From CAIXOA01 sp041653635 (GTDB taxonomy: Archaea > Micrarchaeota > Micrarchaeia > Anstonellales > Bilamarchaeaceae): a DNA stretch of 64,000 nt. The notes under the pieces are model-generated. The model was not told the DNA's origin. It did no database searches and saw only the letters and a program-made list of their open reading frames with translations. Shown in pieces: positions 34,894 through 42,691 of the stretch; positions within the stretch are counted from its first letter, which is position 1, and each line of letters starts with the position of its first letter. The stretch covers positions 682,001-746,000 of the forward strand of contig JBAZFC010000001.1 in the NCBI GenBank assembly GCA_041653635.1, given 5' to 3'. Position numbers and translations under genes: made by a program.

Positions 34894-36378
34894 CTATTTT
34901 TTCCCGAGCATTGCGCGCAGGAAAAGGGCCACAAGCAATATCAGCCCGCCGTAATCAAACAGCGGGATGAGCACGCAGCAGTAGAGCAGAATCCCGCCCC
35001 CGCCCAGAAGCGTGATTATCATCTCCCCGGAGTTGTGCATCGCGTGGAAGAACGCCGCGGCCGGCACCCCGATTAGCAGCCCAAGCGAGGGGAAAGCGAA
35101 TTTCTTCTCTATGAAATATCCTATCACGGCCCCGGTTATTGCCGCATACAGGCCGTGGTTCGCGGAGAAAACAATTGAGCGCAGCAGGAACAGCAGCAGC
35201 CAGCCGAAGATGTCCGCGCCCATCGGGTTCTGGATGAGGTAAATCCAGTTCTCTATGAACGCGAAGCCCATCCCTATCGTGAAGCCGAACACTATCCCAT
35301 CTTCCACGGAATTGAACTCGTGGTGGCCCGCGAAGATGAGCAGCCCGCTCCCCTTGAAGGACTCCTCCACAAGCGGTGCGACAAGGAAAGAGGTGAAGAA
35401 CCCCACGCCGATGAGCCCGAACAGCAAGCCCATGAGGGAGTTTATCCCTATGGCCATCAGCGCCGCGAGCATCCCCCACAGGAACAGGGTGACCAGAACG
35501 CGCAGCGGCTCCCTCTCCTTGTAATCCGCATACCACCAGGCGAAGCACCAGAGGAAGGGCACTATGAACGCAATCAGCCCGGAAATCGCAAACGCTGCGA
35601 CTGCGGTCCATGATTTCCACACCCCGCCCTCCAGCGCCATGTAGGATATGACGATGAATATCCCCAGCATCTCCAGGCTCCAGAAATAGGGGGAGACCAT
35701 GGCGGCATGCACCCTATCCCCCATTTTCTCGCTTACGGAAAAGGGCGAAAACAGGGAGGCGAGAGAATACTCCCCGCGGTATTCCTCCTCGTGCTTCGTC
35801 CTGCCGGAAATCCACCATGCCGCGAGCGCGAGCGGAATCACAAGGAGCAGGAATGCCGCGCCCGTGCACAGGAACGTGCCTCCGGAGAAATCCCAGAAGC
35901 TGCTCTCGTATGCCCCCCAGTCCGCCTGCACCGCAACGGGCCCGTAGGCAAATTCGCCATCCCCGCTCTCCAGCACGGCATAGACCTTGTATCCCTCGGA
36001 GTTCTGGTAATTGTATGGGATGGAGGCATTACACTCCAATTGCGTGAGCCCCTCCCAGCTCTCCATGCCCTCAAGGCAGTCTATCTCCCCGAGCTCCTTC
36101 CCCTCCCCGAAAATCCTCAGCTTAACGGAATCGGTTTCTTCCAGCGCCGGCGTCCTCACCACAATCGCGGCAACGTAAGGGGAATCGTCCGGAGCCGCAT
36201 TGGGCGGCAGCCCTTCCATGGAGAAGGAGCCCATCCTTGCCATCCCGTCCAGCTCCCCAAGCCCCAGGTCCCCGCCCAAGAGGTAGGACAGGAACAGGGT
36301 CCCCACGCTTATGAAAATCCCAGAGAGCACAAGCAGCGCGACGAGCACGCGCAATCCTGCGTCCATCTCCTTCAGCAT
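34894..36378 (-). CDS. PrsW-family intramembrane protease
   Basis: A 494-aa protein. An N-terminal span (about 8-32) and an exported domain of about 130 residues (35-165) precede a polytopic region of about eight spans. The PrsW signature is complete: LVEESFKG (E-E-x-x-K, about 333-340), GMGFAFIENWIYL (E-N, about 375), SANHGLYAAITG (His, about 405) and FFHAMHNSG (His, about 445). Family members cleave membrane-bound anti-sigma factors in bacteria; archaeal substrates are unknown. The extra N-terminal exported domain is not part of the minimal PrsW and may sense or bind substrates. The lipoprotein at 36380 ends one base upstream, suggesting translational coupling. Confidence 0.9.
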   Translation of the reverse strand: MLKEMDAGLRVLVALLVLSGIFISVGTLFLSYLLGGDLGLGELDGMARMGSFSMEGLPPNAAPDDSPYVAAIVVRTPALEETDSVKLRIFGEGKELGEIDCLEGMESWEGLTQLECNASIPYNYQNSEGYKVYAVLESGDGEFAYGPVAVQADWGAYESSFWDFSGGTFLCTGAAFLLLVIPLALAAWWISGRTKHEEEYRGEYSLASLFSPFSVSEKMGDRVHAAMVSPYFWSLEMLGIFIVISYMALEGGVWKSWTAVAAFAISGLIAFIVPFLWCFAWWYADYKEREPLRVLVTLFLWGMLAALMAIGINSLMGLLFGLIGVGFFTSFLVAPLVEESFKGSGLLIFAGHHEFNSVEDGIVFGFTIGMGFAFIENWIYLIQNPMGADIFGWLLLFLLRSIVFSANHGLYAAITGAVIGYFIEKKFAFPSLGLLIGVPAAAFFHAMHNSGEMIITLLGGGGILLYCCVLIPLFDYGGLILLVALFLRAMLGKK

Positions 36379-36379
36379 G

Positions 36380-37558
36380 TCAGCATCCCGGGCAGTCCAG
36401 CATCTCTAAATTCTCGTTCGGGAACGGGCTTTCCGCAGTATCCGTCCCATAGATGTTTCCCCTTCCGTCAATCCAGTAATAGTTGGAGCCGCTATCAACT
36501 ATGTAATGCCCGCCCGCATTGTCATAAACGTCCTCTATCCCCAGTATGTAGTTGTCCCATTTGTGGTTCATCTCGTCCATCGTGCGGCTCCGCATCTCAA
36601 ACGTTGAGGAGATTATCTCGGATATGTCGCTCTGGCTCTGCGAGAGTATAGCGGAGCGCCTCATCATCTCCTGCTGCTCGCGCGCGGCCCACGCCTCATC
36701 CACCTTGAAGGAGCGCTGCATGTCCAGCACAAGGAGCTCCGTCTCGTTCTTGAGCGCTGCCGGTGAGTAATATTCCATCACAGCAACCGACCATATGCCC
36801 GTTCCGGAAATCTCCACAAGGGAGGTGCGCACCAGAAGCGTACCCTTCATCGCGGTTCCCGCATAATCGTAATCATATGTTATCTCCGCAGCAGTCTGCT
36901 CCGTGACCAGCGCGTTCGCGGGGGGCAGCAAATCCGGCCTGTTCGCCACCCTCACATTCCGCGCATCAATGCCGCTCGCCTCCAGCAGTTCCTGCGCATA
37001 CTCGTCCGCAGGCACATAAGCCCTCACCATCATGGGGTTTGAATACCCTCCCGAAGGGTCGTAAAGCGAGCCCTCAGTGAATCCCGCGTATGAGAGCAGG
37101 TCGTTCGGAGTCACATAAACATACCCATACGGGTCCTGGAAGTAGAATCCCTGCCCATCCGGTGATTTCGCCTCAAACGCTATTCCAGCATCTATATACG
37201 GGCGTATTAGGCCCGAGCCCTCGGTCACAACCCACCCGTCAGGCACGTCCATGCTGAACGCACCCTCCGCGGGGTCAGTGAATGTGTAAAATGAGCGTGC
37301 ATTTACAGTAGTATAAGCGGGCTGCGCCCCGGATGCGCCGCCAGGCTGCGTTCCCGGCGCAGTAGAGCCCGTGCCCGTTCCCCCGCCTTGTGTTCCCGCA
37401 CCTGCCCCGGAAGCCGGCTGGGCGCCCGATGCCGGTTGCCCGGTTCCCGCGTACCCTCCCGCACCACCTTGCGCATAATTTCCTTGCCAGTCCGGCAAAA
37501 CGCACCCGGCAGCAACCAAAAGCAGAACTCCCAGCAGGATTCCCCAAACGGCTCTCAT
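36380..37558 (-). CDS. Exported lipoprotein coupled to the PrsW-like protease
   Basis: A 392-aa lipobox protein: signal peptide with VAAGC (Cys19), then a low-complexity Gly/Ala/Gln/Pro linker (about 25-85) and a folded domain (about 90-270) with a PsbP/DUF1795-like pattern, FTDPAEGAFSMDVPDGWVVTEG and a later region ending in LVLDMQRSFKVD. This pattern is typical of small lipoproteins with a beta-sheet packed on helices. A helical segment and the C terminus NENLEMLDCPGC (two cysteines) follow. One base separates its stop from the PrsW start, so the pair is probably made together and the lipoprotein could be a substrate or partner; this is inference. ATG 37558 begins the signal peptide. Confidence 0.78.
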   Translation of the reverse strand: MRAVWGILLGVLLLVAAGCVLPDWQGNYAQGGAGGYAGTGQPASGAQPASGAGAGTQGGGTGTGSTAPGTQPGGASGAQPAYTTVNARSFYTFTDPAEGAFSMDVPDGWVVTEGSGLIRPYIDAGIAFEAKSPDGQGFYFQDPYGYVYVTPNDLLSYAGFTEGSLYDPSGGYSNPMMVRAYVPADEYAQELLEASGIDARNVRVANRPDLLPPANALVTEQTAAEITYDYDYAGTAMKGTLLVRTSLVEISGTGIWSVAVMEYYSPAALKNETELLVLDMQRSFKVDEAWAAREQQEMMRRSAILSQSQSDISEIISSTFEMRSRTMDEMNHKWDNYILGIEDVYDNAGGHYIVDSGSNYYWIDGRGNIYGTDTAESPFPNENLEMLDCPGC

Positions 37559-37575
37559 GCATCCTGTTCCAGCCA

Positions 37576-37592
37576 TGCATATTTATACGCTT
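37576..37592. promoter_or_regulatory. Divergent TATA region
   Basis: GCATATTTATACGC lies in the 62-base gap between the minus-strand lipoprotein (start 37558) and the plus-strand gene at 37621; it reads as a TATA box on the plus strand about 40 bases before that ATG and is AT-rich on the other. Confidence 0.4.
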
Positions 37593-37620
37593 TTCTTTCA
37601 ATAGCACAAAGGGCGTTTAA

Positions 37621-37779
37621 ATGGGAAAGAGCAAGAAGGACCTAGGCAAGCTGTTGCAGAACATAAAGAAGCGGATTGCGGAGCTGGAGGAGAAGGCGCG
37701 GTACGACCCGCTTAAGAAAAACCACGCGCTCCACGATGAACTAGCCAAAATGAAGAAGAAGCTTGAGGAATACGGCTGA
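37621..37779 (+). CDS. Small charged coiled-coil protein (52 aa)
   Basis: A short reading frame with normal codon use for this genome. It encodes MGKSKKDLGKLLQNIKKRIA... and ends KKKLEEYG. Residues 7-50 form a likely helix with heptad-like hydrophobic spacing (L, I, L, L positions) and many Lys/Glu pairs, so it could dimerise as a coiled coil or bind nucleic acid. No homologue recognised. A TATA-like element lies about 40 bases upstream and another small gene follows after 44 bases with its own TATA box. Its reality rests on codon pattern and promoter context. Confidence 0.55.
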   Translation: MGKSKKDLGKLLQNIKKRIAELEEKARYDPLKKNHALHDELAKMKKKLEEYG

Positions 37780-37787
37780 GCGCAGCC

Positions 37788-37800
37788 GGAATTCTTTATA
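37788..37800 (+). promoter_or_regulatory. TATA-type promoter of the 37824 gene
   Basis: ATTCTTTATAAAT lies about 28 bases before the ATG at 37824, predicting a leaderless message. Confidence 0.55.
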
Positions 37801-37823
37801 AATTTTCCATTCCATATCCCAGC

Positions 37824-38021
37824 ATGAACAAGAACGCATTATTCCTGGTTCTGCTGGTTTCGCTCGCGCTCTTCGCGGGCACGGCCTGGGCGCAGAGCGA
37901 TTACGGCTACGAGGATGACTACTACTATGATTCAGGGTACTCCTCAGGCTGCTGCTGCGGGCCCGTGTTCGCGCTGGTCGGCGGCGCCGCTGCCTTCACA
38001 TACGCATACAAGAAGGAGTGA
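37824..38021 (+). CDS. Small exported Tyr-rich membrane protein with CCC motif
   Basis: A 65-aa protein: signal peptide of 23 residues ending AWA, then a strongly acidic and tyrosine-rich stretch SDYGYEDDYYYDSGYSSG. A CCCG cysteine triplet (about 43-45) and a second hydrophobic segment (FALVGGAAAFTYAYKKE) follow. After signal removal the mature protein would be about 42 residues with an exposed Tyr/Asp segment and a short membrane tail. No family recognised. It ends in a T-rich stretch (about 38048-38085) that could terminate transcription. Confidence 0.6.
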   Translation: MNKNALFLVLLVSLALFAGTAWAQSDYGYEDDYYYDSGYSSGCCCGPVFALVGGAAAFTYAYKKE

Positions 38022-38082
38022 GCGGGTTTCCGCCCCGGGTTGCGTTTCTTTTCTTATTTCTATTTTCTCTTCTTTGTCTACT

Positions 38083-38646
38083 CTATATTATCCCAAGCCG
38101 CGCCCCCGCCTTCCAGAGCACGAAGGCGAGGATCCCTCCGGCAACGGCAGTAATCAGCTGTACAACCCCCATTGCCTCAAGGAAGAGCGCGGGCACCAAA
38201 GAGAATTGCAGCAGCACGTATGCGGCGCCGAACAGCAGCCCCGCCTTCAAAAGCGAACCCGCCCCCAGCGAGATGAGGTAATTCATCCCCTTCCCCGCAA
38301 CCAGGTATTTCATCGCATATATGAGAACCATGTTTCCCGCCCAGATGAACGGGACCATATAGACTAGCGCAAACGTAAAGGGCCCGAACAGGACCCCGCG
38401 AGCAATCGCCCCCATGCAGGGAATGAGCGCGAGCGGAATCACCTTCTTGGCGTCCATGTTCAGCGCGGCCAGCACGAGGAACGCATTGACCACTATCCCC
38501 ACAAGGAGCTGGGGGTGCCCGAGCAAGACCGGAATCATGAACGAAAGGAAGCACAGGACAAGGAACTCCGCGTATTCCACCTTCTCGCCGAGCCGGAATA
38601 TCCTCGCGTCCAGAACCCCCGCCGCCCTGCCCACAAAAGCCATCAT
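38083..38646 (-). CDS. Multi-pass membrane protein of unknown function
   Basis: A 187-aa protein with about five or six hydrophobic segments (27-46, 48-66, 71-90, 92-110, 125-148, 155-178) and few charges. The segment LALIPCMGAIARGVLFGPFTFALVYMVPFIWAGN resembles substrate-binding subunits of ECF-type vitamin transporters in hydrophobic pattern only, so I do not assign that function. The start may be ATG 38646 or 38643. It is separated from the cold-shock gene by a divergent promoter region. Its 3' end lies in the T-rich tail of the preceding plus-strand gene. Confidence 0.6.
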   Translation of the reverse strand: MMAFVGRAAGVLDARIFRLGEKVEYAEFLVLCFLSFMIPVLLGHPQLLVGIVVNAFLVLAALNMDAKKVIPLALIPCMGAIARGVLFGPFTFALVYMVPFIWAGNMVLIYAMKYLVAGKGMNYLISLGAGSLLKAGLLFGAAYVLLQFSLVPALFLEAMGVVQLITAVAGGILAFVLWKAGARLGII

Positions 38647-38726
38647 GCACCCATCCTCCCCCTGCCTTCATAACATCAGTACGCATTTAATATGTTTCTA
38701 TGCCAATGCATATCAGGGTAGTTTAA

Positions 38727-38921
38727 ATGGCAGAAGGACAGGTAAAATTTTATAACGTAAGCAAGAGGTTCGGCTTCATAGCCGGAGACGATGGGAAGGA
38801 CTATTTCGTTCACCAGACCGGAATCGTCCCTGGCACCCAGCTAAACGAAGGCGACCGCGTCTCTTTCGACATAGTGCAGGGCGACAAGGGGCTCAAGGCG
38901 GAGAACGTTAAGAAGCTCTGA
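38727..38921 (+). CDS. Cold-shock domain protein
   Basis: A 64-aa single-domain CSD protein that binds single-stranded RNA or DNA and acts as an RNA chaperone. RNP-1 is KRFGFIAGDD (13-22) and RNP-2 is DYFVHQ (25-30), replacing the bacterial consensus KGFGFI and DVFVH. The rest, EGDRVSFDIVQGDKGLKAENV, is a clear match to the last strands. CspA-type proteins are common in bacteria but scattered in archaea, so acquisition by transfer is likely. TATA-like ATTTAATATG (about 38686) precedes it, and a hairpin follows. Confidence 0.93.
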   Translation: MAEGQVKFYNVSKRFGFIAGDDGKDYFVHQTGIVPGTQLNEGDRVSFDIVQGDKGLKAENVKKL

Positions 38922-38933
38922 TTCCAAGCTGAA

Positions 38934-38950
38934 GGGGGGTTCATCCCCCC
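38934..38950 (+). terminator. Hairpin terminator after the cold-shock gene
   Basis: A 6-bp G/C stem, GGGGGG / CCCCCC, with a TTCAT loop begins 12 bases after the stop and is followed by ATATAATC and T-rich sequence. Confidence 0.7.
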
Positions 38951-38989
38951 ATATAATCTTTTCTTGCTTTTCTTCTCAACTCTTTTTTC

Positions 38990-39499
38990 TTATTCCTTAC
39001 GCATCAGGTTAGCATCCTCCGTCCTCTCAAGAAGGAAAGGCATGCAATCCTTCATCTTCCCCCTGCCCCTGTTCCACTCCGCGACTATTTCCCTGTAAAT
39101 CCCTATCTCCTTCGCGTACCCCTCCCTTATCTCCGTCCCCAGCACCCCATGAATGAGCTTCGGAATGCCGGGGCACAGCCGCCCCATCATCTTCCCCGAG
39201 GCGTTCTTGGGGTAAGCCTTGCACACGGACGGCGCGAGCCGGTGTATGCCGCACCTGCCGTTCTCAAGGAAATAGCACGGGTTTGATTTCAGCGCGAGCA
39301 GGTGGTCCTCGGCAATCCCTGAGTCGTGGAACTCCAGCACCATCTCATTATCATAATTAAGTATCCTGCACGGCGCGAACTGCGCGAAGTCCTGCACCCT
39401 GTATCCGTCCACGTGCAGCCTCAGCACGTCAAAGGAAGTGACCGTGATGAGATGGTTCCTGCAGCATTCCGCCTTGCAGAGCATGCACGGGCTGAGCAT
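38990..39499 (-). CDS. YkgJ-family cysteine-cluster protein (first copy)
   Basis: A 169-aa protein with the CxxCxxxCC-type cluster at its N terminus: PCMLCKAECC (residues 4-13). Further cysteines lie in NPCYFLENGRCGIHRLAPSVCKAYP, with the family-typical sequence C-x-I-H-x-x-x-P-x-x-C-x-x-Y-P. These residues bind zinc or an Fe-S cluster in YkgJ/UPF0153 proteins, whose role is not established. A second YkgJ-type gene occurs 1.7 kb away on the other strand. The ATG at 39499 follows a GGGGTG ribosome-binding site closely; ATG 39484 is an alternative. Confidence 0.85.
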   Translation of the reverse strand: MLSPCMLCKAECCRNHLITVTSFDVLRLHVDGYRVQDFAQFAPCRILNYDNEMVLEFHDSGIAEDHLLALKSNPCYFLENGRCGIHRLAPSVCKAYPKNASGKMMGRLCPGIPKLIHGVLGTEIREGYAKEIGIYREIVAEWNRGRGKMKDCMPFLLERTEDANLMRKE

Positions 39500-39551
39500 G
39501 CACCCCTTTCCCCGTTCGCCTTTTTATGCATTTCCGGTCGGGCTGATTTTC

Positions 39552-40490
39552 CTAGCCGTTGGCAATGAATTGTATGATCAGCGAGAGTATGTAGAACAGC
39601 AGGAGATACATCCCCTCTTTCTTGCTCAGGATCTTTTCCGACCTGATGAACGATATGGCAAGCGCCCCGGAGACCACCATCAGGCCCCCGGTTACGTAGA
39701 TTATCATGGGGTCGAAATCGAACGGCTTTATCAGGGCCATCACGCCGACGAGTATGGTCGCATCTATGATGACAGTCCCCAGGATATCCCCCAGCGCCAG
39801 CTCATAGTGCCTTTTTTTCACGGCATTCAATGAGAACACCAGCTCTGGCATGCACGTCCCTATGGAGACCAGGCTGAGCGCGATCAAAATGGGCGGCAGG
39901 CTGATGTCGTTCGCAAAATCCACCCCGAACTTCACCGTGTAGTACGCGCCCGCGACCAGGAATGCGAGGCTGATGGCGAGCAGAACCAGATTTTTGGCCC
40001 AGGAATGGTCCTTGACGTCGTTGAACTTCTTCGTGAACATCTTTGACTGTATTGATAACGTAAGGAGGAATATCGCGCCGCTGAGGACGAGCAGGGCGCC
40101 GTCCGTCCTTGACAGGTGCCCGTCAATCCCCAGGATTATCGGGACCAGGAGCAGCAGCAGGTAAAGCAGGTCGTTTTTCAGTATCTCGCTTTTCACCTTT
40201 ATCCCGTTCATGGAGAACATGGCGACCAGGCCGAAGACCAGGGCGAGGTCGGCGACGTTCGAGCCGAGCAGCGTCCCGAGCCCGAATTCAGGCACGCCGT
40301 CAATAGAAGAAACGACCGCGACGGTCGCTTCCGGGAAGCAGGAGATGAAGGCGATCAGGAAAAAGCTTACGATGAATTCCGAAATGCCGAGCATTTTTGC
40401 GAGTTTTGAGGAATAATTTACGGCGTGCTCGGCGCTTTTCACGAGGACGAACAGCGCGGCCAGAAACAATGCCAGGTTCAGTATCACCAT
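39552..40490 (-). CDS. Sodium/calcium exchanger family membrane protein (CaCA, YrbG-like), first copy
   Basis: A 312-aa antiporter with about ten transmembrane segments in two homologous halves. Alpha-1 repeat: CFPEATVAVVSSIDG then GTLLGSNVADLALV; alpha-2 repeat: GTCMPELVFSLNAVK then LGDILGTVIIDAT. The acidic residues in PEA and PEL are the cation ligands known from NCX_Mj-type exchangers. ATG 40490 is chosen (MVILNLALF) because a TATA box on the minus strand (about 40555) fits it; a 27-residue basic extension upstream is unlikely. A second, different exchanger is encoded at 50086. Confidence 0.9.
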   Translation of the reverse strand: MVILNLALFLAALFVLVKSAEHAVNYSSKLAKMLGISEFIVSFFLIAFISCFPEATVAVVSSIDGVPEFGLGTLLGSNVADLALVFGLVAMFSMNGIKVKSEILKNDLLYLLLLLVPIILGIDGHLSRTDGALLVLSGAIFLLTLSIQSKMFTKKFNDVKDHSWAKNLVLLAISLAFLVAGAYYTVKFGVDFANDISLPPILIALSLVSIGTCMPELVFSLNAVKKRHYELALGDILGTVIIDATILVGVMALIKPFDFDPMIIYVTGGLMVVSGALAISFIRSEKILSKKEGMYLLLFYILSLIIQFIANG

Positions 40491-40617
40491 ATCCAGCCCT
40501 CGTTGCCTGCCGCTTTTGCGGCCTGCCCTCTTCCAGCTTTTGCTCCAAAAATTATTAAACCGGCGCATCAATAATTTTTTGCACCCACGTAAAAGTGCGA
40601 TTTTACACGTCGGAGCG

Positions 40618-40634
40618 GGAATATATATTTAAGC
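40618..40634 (+). promoter_or_regulatory. TATA-type promoter of the SpeD-like gene
   Basis: GAATATATATTTAAGC lies about 40 bases before ATG 40667, with the predicted start of transcription about 10 bases before the ATG. Confidence 0.5.
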
Positions 40635-40666
40635 ATATACCCTCTGTAAGTAGATTACGATGCAAA

Positions 40667-41083
40667 ATGGGTCTAACACACCTACATTTGACGGTTAACG
40701 CGAAAATCGACCCTAGTTTTTCCCAACTCCCTAAGGAGAAGGCACAGGAATTCGTAGGAGAACTGCTGCGGATTACTGGCATGAAGCCCCTCGGCGAGTT
40801 GAAGTGGTCGGACGCAGTTGACCTGGATTTCCCGGGGCAGAGCTACGTGCAGATGATTACCACGAGCCACACGTCGCTGCATTTCTTCAGCGACACGCAC
40901 GAAGTCTACTTCGACCTGTACTCCTGCAAGGAGTTCGACCCGCAGAAGGTCCTCGAGCACCTGGACAAGACGTTCGGGCTGCGCGAGTGGCACGGCATCC
41001 TTTACAGCCGTGAGACCGGCAAGAAGCCGGGCCTTATGCGGATAGGTTCCACCAAGAAAGAACTGCTGGTCATAAGGAACTGA
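40667..41083 (+). CDS. SpeD-like pyruvoyl decarboxylase homologue
   Basis: A 138-aa protein of the prokaryotic S-adenosylmethionine decarboxylase fold. In the known enzymes the chain cleaves itself before a serine to make a pyruvoyl cofactor. Here S67 in TTSHTSLHFF is that serine; H72 and C87 follow at the family spacing (5 and 15 residues), and S59 precedes by 8 residues, as do the processing and catalytic residues of the Thermotoga enzyme. The usual Glu before the serine (ESH) is Thr66 (TSH), which is unusual. Members of this fold also act on arginine or ornithine, so the substrate is open. ATG 40667 suits the TATA box. A T-rich terminator-like stretch follows (41095-41120). Confidence 0.7.
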   Translation: MGLTHLHLTVNAKIDPSFSQLPKEKAQEFVGELLRITGMKPLGELKWSDAVDLDFPGQSYVQMITTSHTSLHFFSDTHEVYFDLYSCKEFDPQKVLEHLDKTFGLREWHGILYSRETGKKPGLMRIGSTKKELLVIRN

Positions 41084-41162
41084 GCCATTTATTTTCTTTA
41101 TTTTACTTTTTCCTTTTTGCCCTCCCATCCGGTTATTATACCCCTGCGCCAGTAATATCCAT

Positions 41163-41645
41163 ATGAGCTGCGCGAGATGCGGGGCTTGCTGCACCACTTT
41201 TGGCGTGTGCATCACACCCGCCGACATAGTTAGGATTTCCCTCGCCACCAGCATGAAGCCCTCCCAATTCGCTGATACGATATATGATTATCCGGACAGG
41301 GAGAGGAAGGAGCCCGCGCTGCTCATCGGAGGGGAGAAGCAAATCCTCGTCCTGAAACGCAGCAAGGAGGATGTGTGCTCGTTCCATTCACCGGAGGGCT
41401 GCAAAATCTACCATTACCGCCCCCTCCTGTGCAGGACTTACCCGTTCAAGGGGGGAATGGAAAGCATGCGCTCCCGCGCATGCCCCTCGACATGGCTCCC
41501 CGAAGGCAGCGAAAAGGAGCAGTACTACCATGACATACTTCTTTACGAAAAAGAGCTCTTGGAATTCCATAAATTCGCCGAGGCATGGAACTCCAGCGGG
41601 GGCGGCACCCTCACTTCCCTGCTTGCGAAGATGATGAAGCCCTGA
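41163..41645 (+). CDS. YkgJ-family cysteine-cluster protein (second copy)
   Basis: A 160-aa protein with an N-terminal cluster SCARCGACC (C3, C6, C9, C10), then VCSFHSPEGCKIYHYRPLLCRTYPF, the family's second half, where C-x-I-Y-x-x-R-P-x-x-C-R-x-Y-P is diagnostic. Metal or cluster binding is expected; the biochemical role is not established. It is only distantly similar to the first copy at 38990. The last 35 bases overlap the convergent Nudix-like gene. Confidence 0.88.
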   Translation: MSCARCGACCTTFGVCITPADIVRISLATSMKPSQFADTIYDYPDRERKEPALLIGGEKQILVLKRSKEDVCSFHSPEGCKIYHYRPLLCRTYPFKGGMESMRSRACPSTWLPEGSEKEQYYHDILLYEKELLEFHKFAEAWNSSGGGTLTSLLAKMMKP

Positions 41646-42042
41646 GCCACTCTGATTTTCTGCCCAATCTCTCTTTTTTCGCGTCCTCAAGGGAAATCCA
41701 CTTCACCCCCGAGAATCCCGCACCCACCCGTGCACTCATGTTTTTCGCGGAAACCCGGAATCCCAGCGCCGGAACCCACCTCTTCCTCTTGCGCGAGCCG
41801 ACGTTGTGCCTCCCTCCCATAATTGGCTCATGCACCTGCGCGTCAATCCCGGTTTGCGTGAGCACCGCCCCCTTCAATTCTGATAACGGATTCATGCCCT
41901 TTTCCACCAGTACGCAGGGCAGTTCCAGCACTTCGCGCTCCTTCTCAACCCTCTTCAAAAACAGCATGCGCCCCCCGTCTTCAACAATGGCGCAGGCAAG
42001 CGCCGAATATTCCGGCGCGGCAAGCATCTTCTTCTCGCGCAT
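41611..42042 (-). CDS. Degenerate Nudix-like protein in the pentose phosphate operon
   Basis: A 143-aa protein with a Nudix-like beginning, YSALACAIVEDGGRMLFLKR, and the expected position of the Nudix box VEKGMNPLSELKGAVLTQTGI. It lacks the R-E-x-x-E-E catalytic core that follows G-x5-E-x7 in active hydrolases. KWISLEDAKKERL late in the sequence is typical of the fold. It may be an inactive ligand-binding relative or a false resemblance. Its ATG at 42042 directly abuts the transaldolase stop at 42043, so it is part of the same operon. The 3' end overlaps the YkgJ gene by 35 bases. Confidence 0.65.
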   Translation of the reverse strand: MREKKMLAAPEYSALACAIVEDGGRMLFLKRVEKEREVLELPCVLVEKGMNPLSELKGAVLTQTGIDAQVHEPIMGGRHNVGSRKRKRWVPALGFRVSAKNMSARVGAGFSGVKWISLEDAKKERLGRKSEWLRASSSSQAGK

Positions 42043-42687
42043 CTATCTCTTGCTCTTCGCGTAATCTTCCTTGAACTGGGCAATCCCCTTGTCCGTCAAT
42101 GGGTGCTTGAAAAGCTTCTCAAAGACATCCGGAGGCAAGGTCGCGATGTGCGCACCCACCCTCGCCGCATCAAAGACATGGACCGGGTCCCTCACAGAAG
42201 CGACAATCACTTCCGTTTTGAATTCGTAATTTGAGAAAATCTCCATGATGTCCGCAACCATCTGCATCCCGTCCTCCGAGATGTCGTCCAGCCGCCCCAC
42301 AAAAGGCGAAACATAGGACGCCCCAGCCTTCGCAGCGAGCAGCGCCTGGTTTGCGGAAAACACCAATGTAACGTTCGTCCTTATTCCCTTCTTCTCAAGT
42401 ACTCGCACCGCCTTCAGCCCTTCCTTGGTCATGGGCACCTTCACCACCGCATTCTTCGCCCACTTCGCGAACTCCATGCCCTCCTTCACCATCCCCTCCG
42501 CGTCCTCGCTTATCCCCTCAACGCTGACCGGCCCTGGCACGAGCGCGGCTATCTCCTGCACCACTTCCTTCTGGCCCCTGCCAGATTTCATAATAATAGT
42601 GGGATTGGTGGTGACGCCGTCGCACATCCCCATCTCAACTGCCGCCTTTATCTTCCCAACATCCGCCGTATCCAGAAAGAATTTCAT
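42043..42687 (-). CDS. Transaldolase / fructose-6-phosphate aldolase-type (TalC/FSA)
   Basis: A 214-aa short transaldolase acting in the non-oxidative pentose phosphate pathway. The Schiff-base lysine is K83 in AVVKVPMTKEG, and MKFFLDTADVGKIKAAVEMG with TTNPTI (26-31) is the characteristic N terminus. The later GASYVSPFVGRLDDI and EVIVASVRDPVHV are typical of TalC/FSA. The enzyme may exchange dihydroxyacetone units or act as transaldolase; sequence alone does not separate the two. The gene follows tktC after 4 bases and precedes the Nudix-like gene without a gap. Confidence 0.9.
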   Translation of the reverse strand: MKFFLDTADVGKIKAAVEMGMCDGVTTNPTIIMKSGRGQKEVVQEIAALVPGPVSVEGISEDAEGMVKEGMEFAKWAKNAVVKVPMTKEGLKAVRVLEKKGIRTNVTLVFSANQALLAAKAGASYVSPFVGRLDDISEDGMQMVADIMEIFSNYEFKTEVIVASVRDPVHVFDAARVGAHIATLPPDVFEKLFKHPLTDKGIAQFKEDYAKSKR

Positions 42688-42691
42688 ATCC

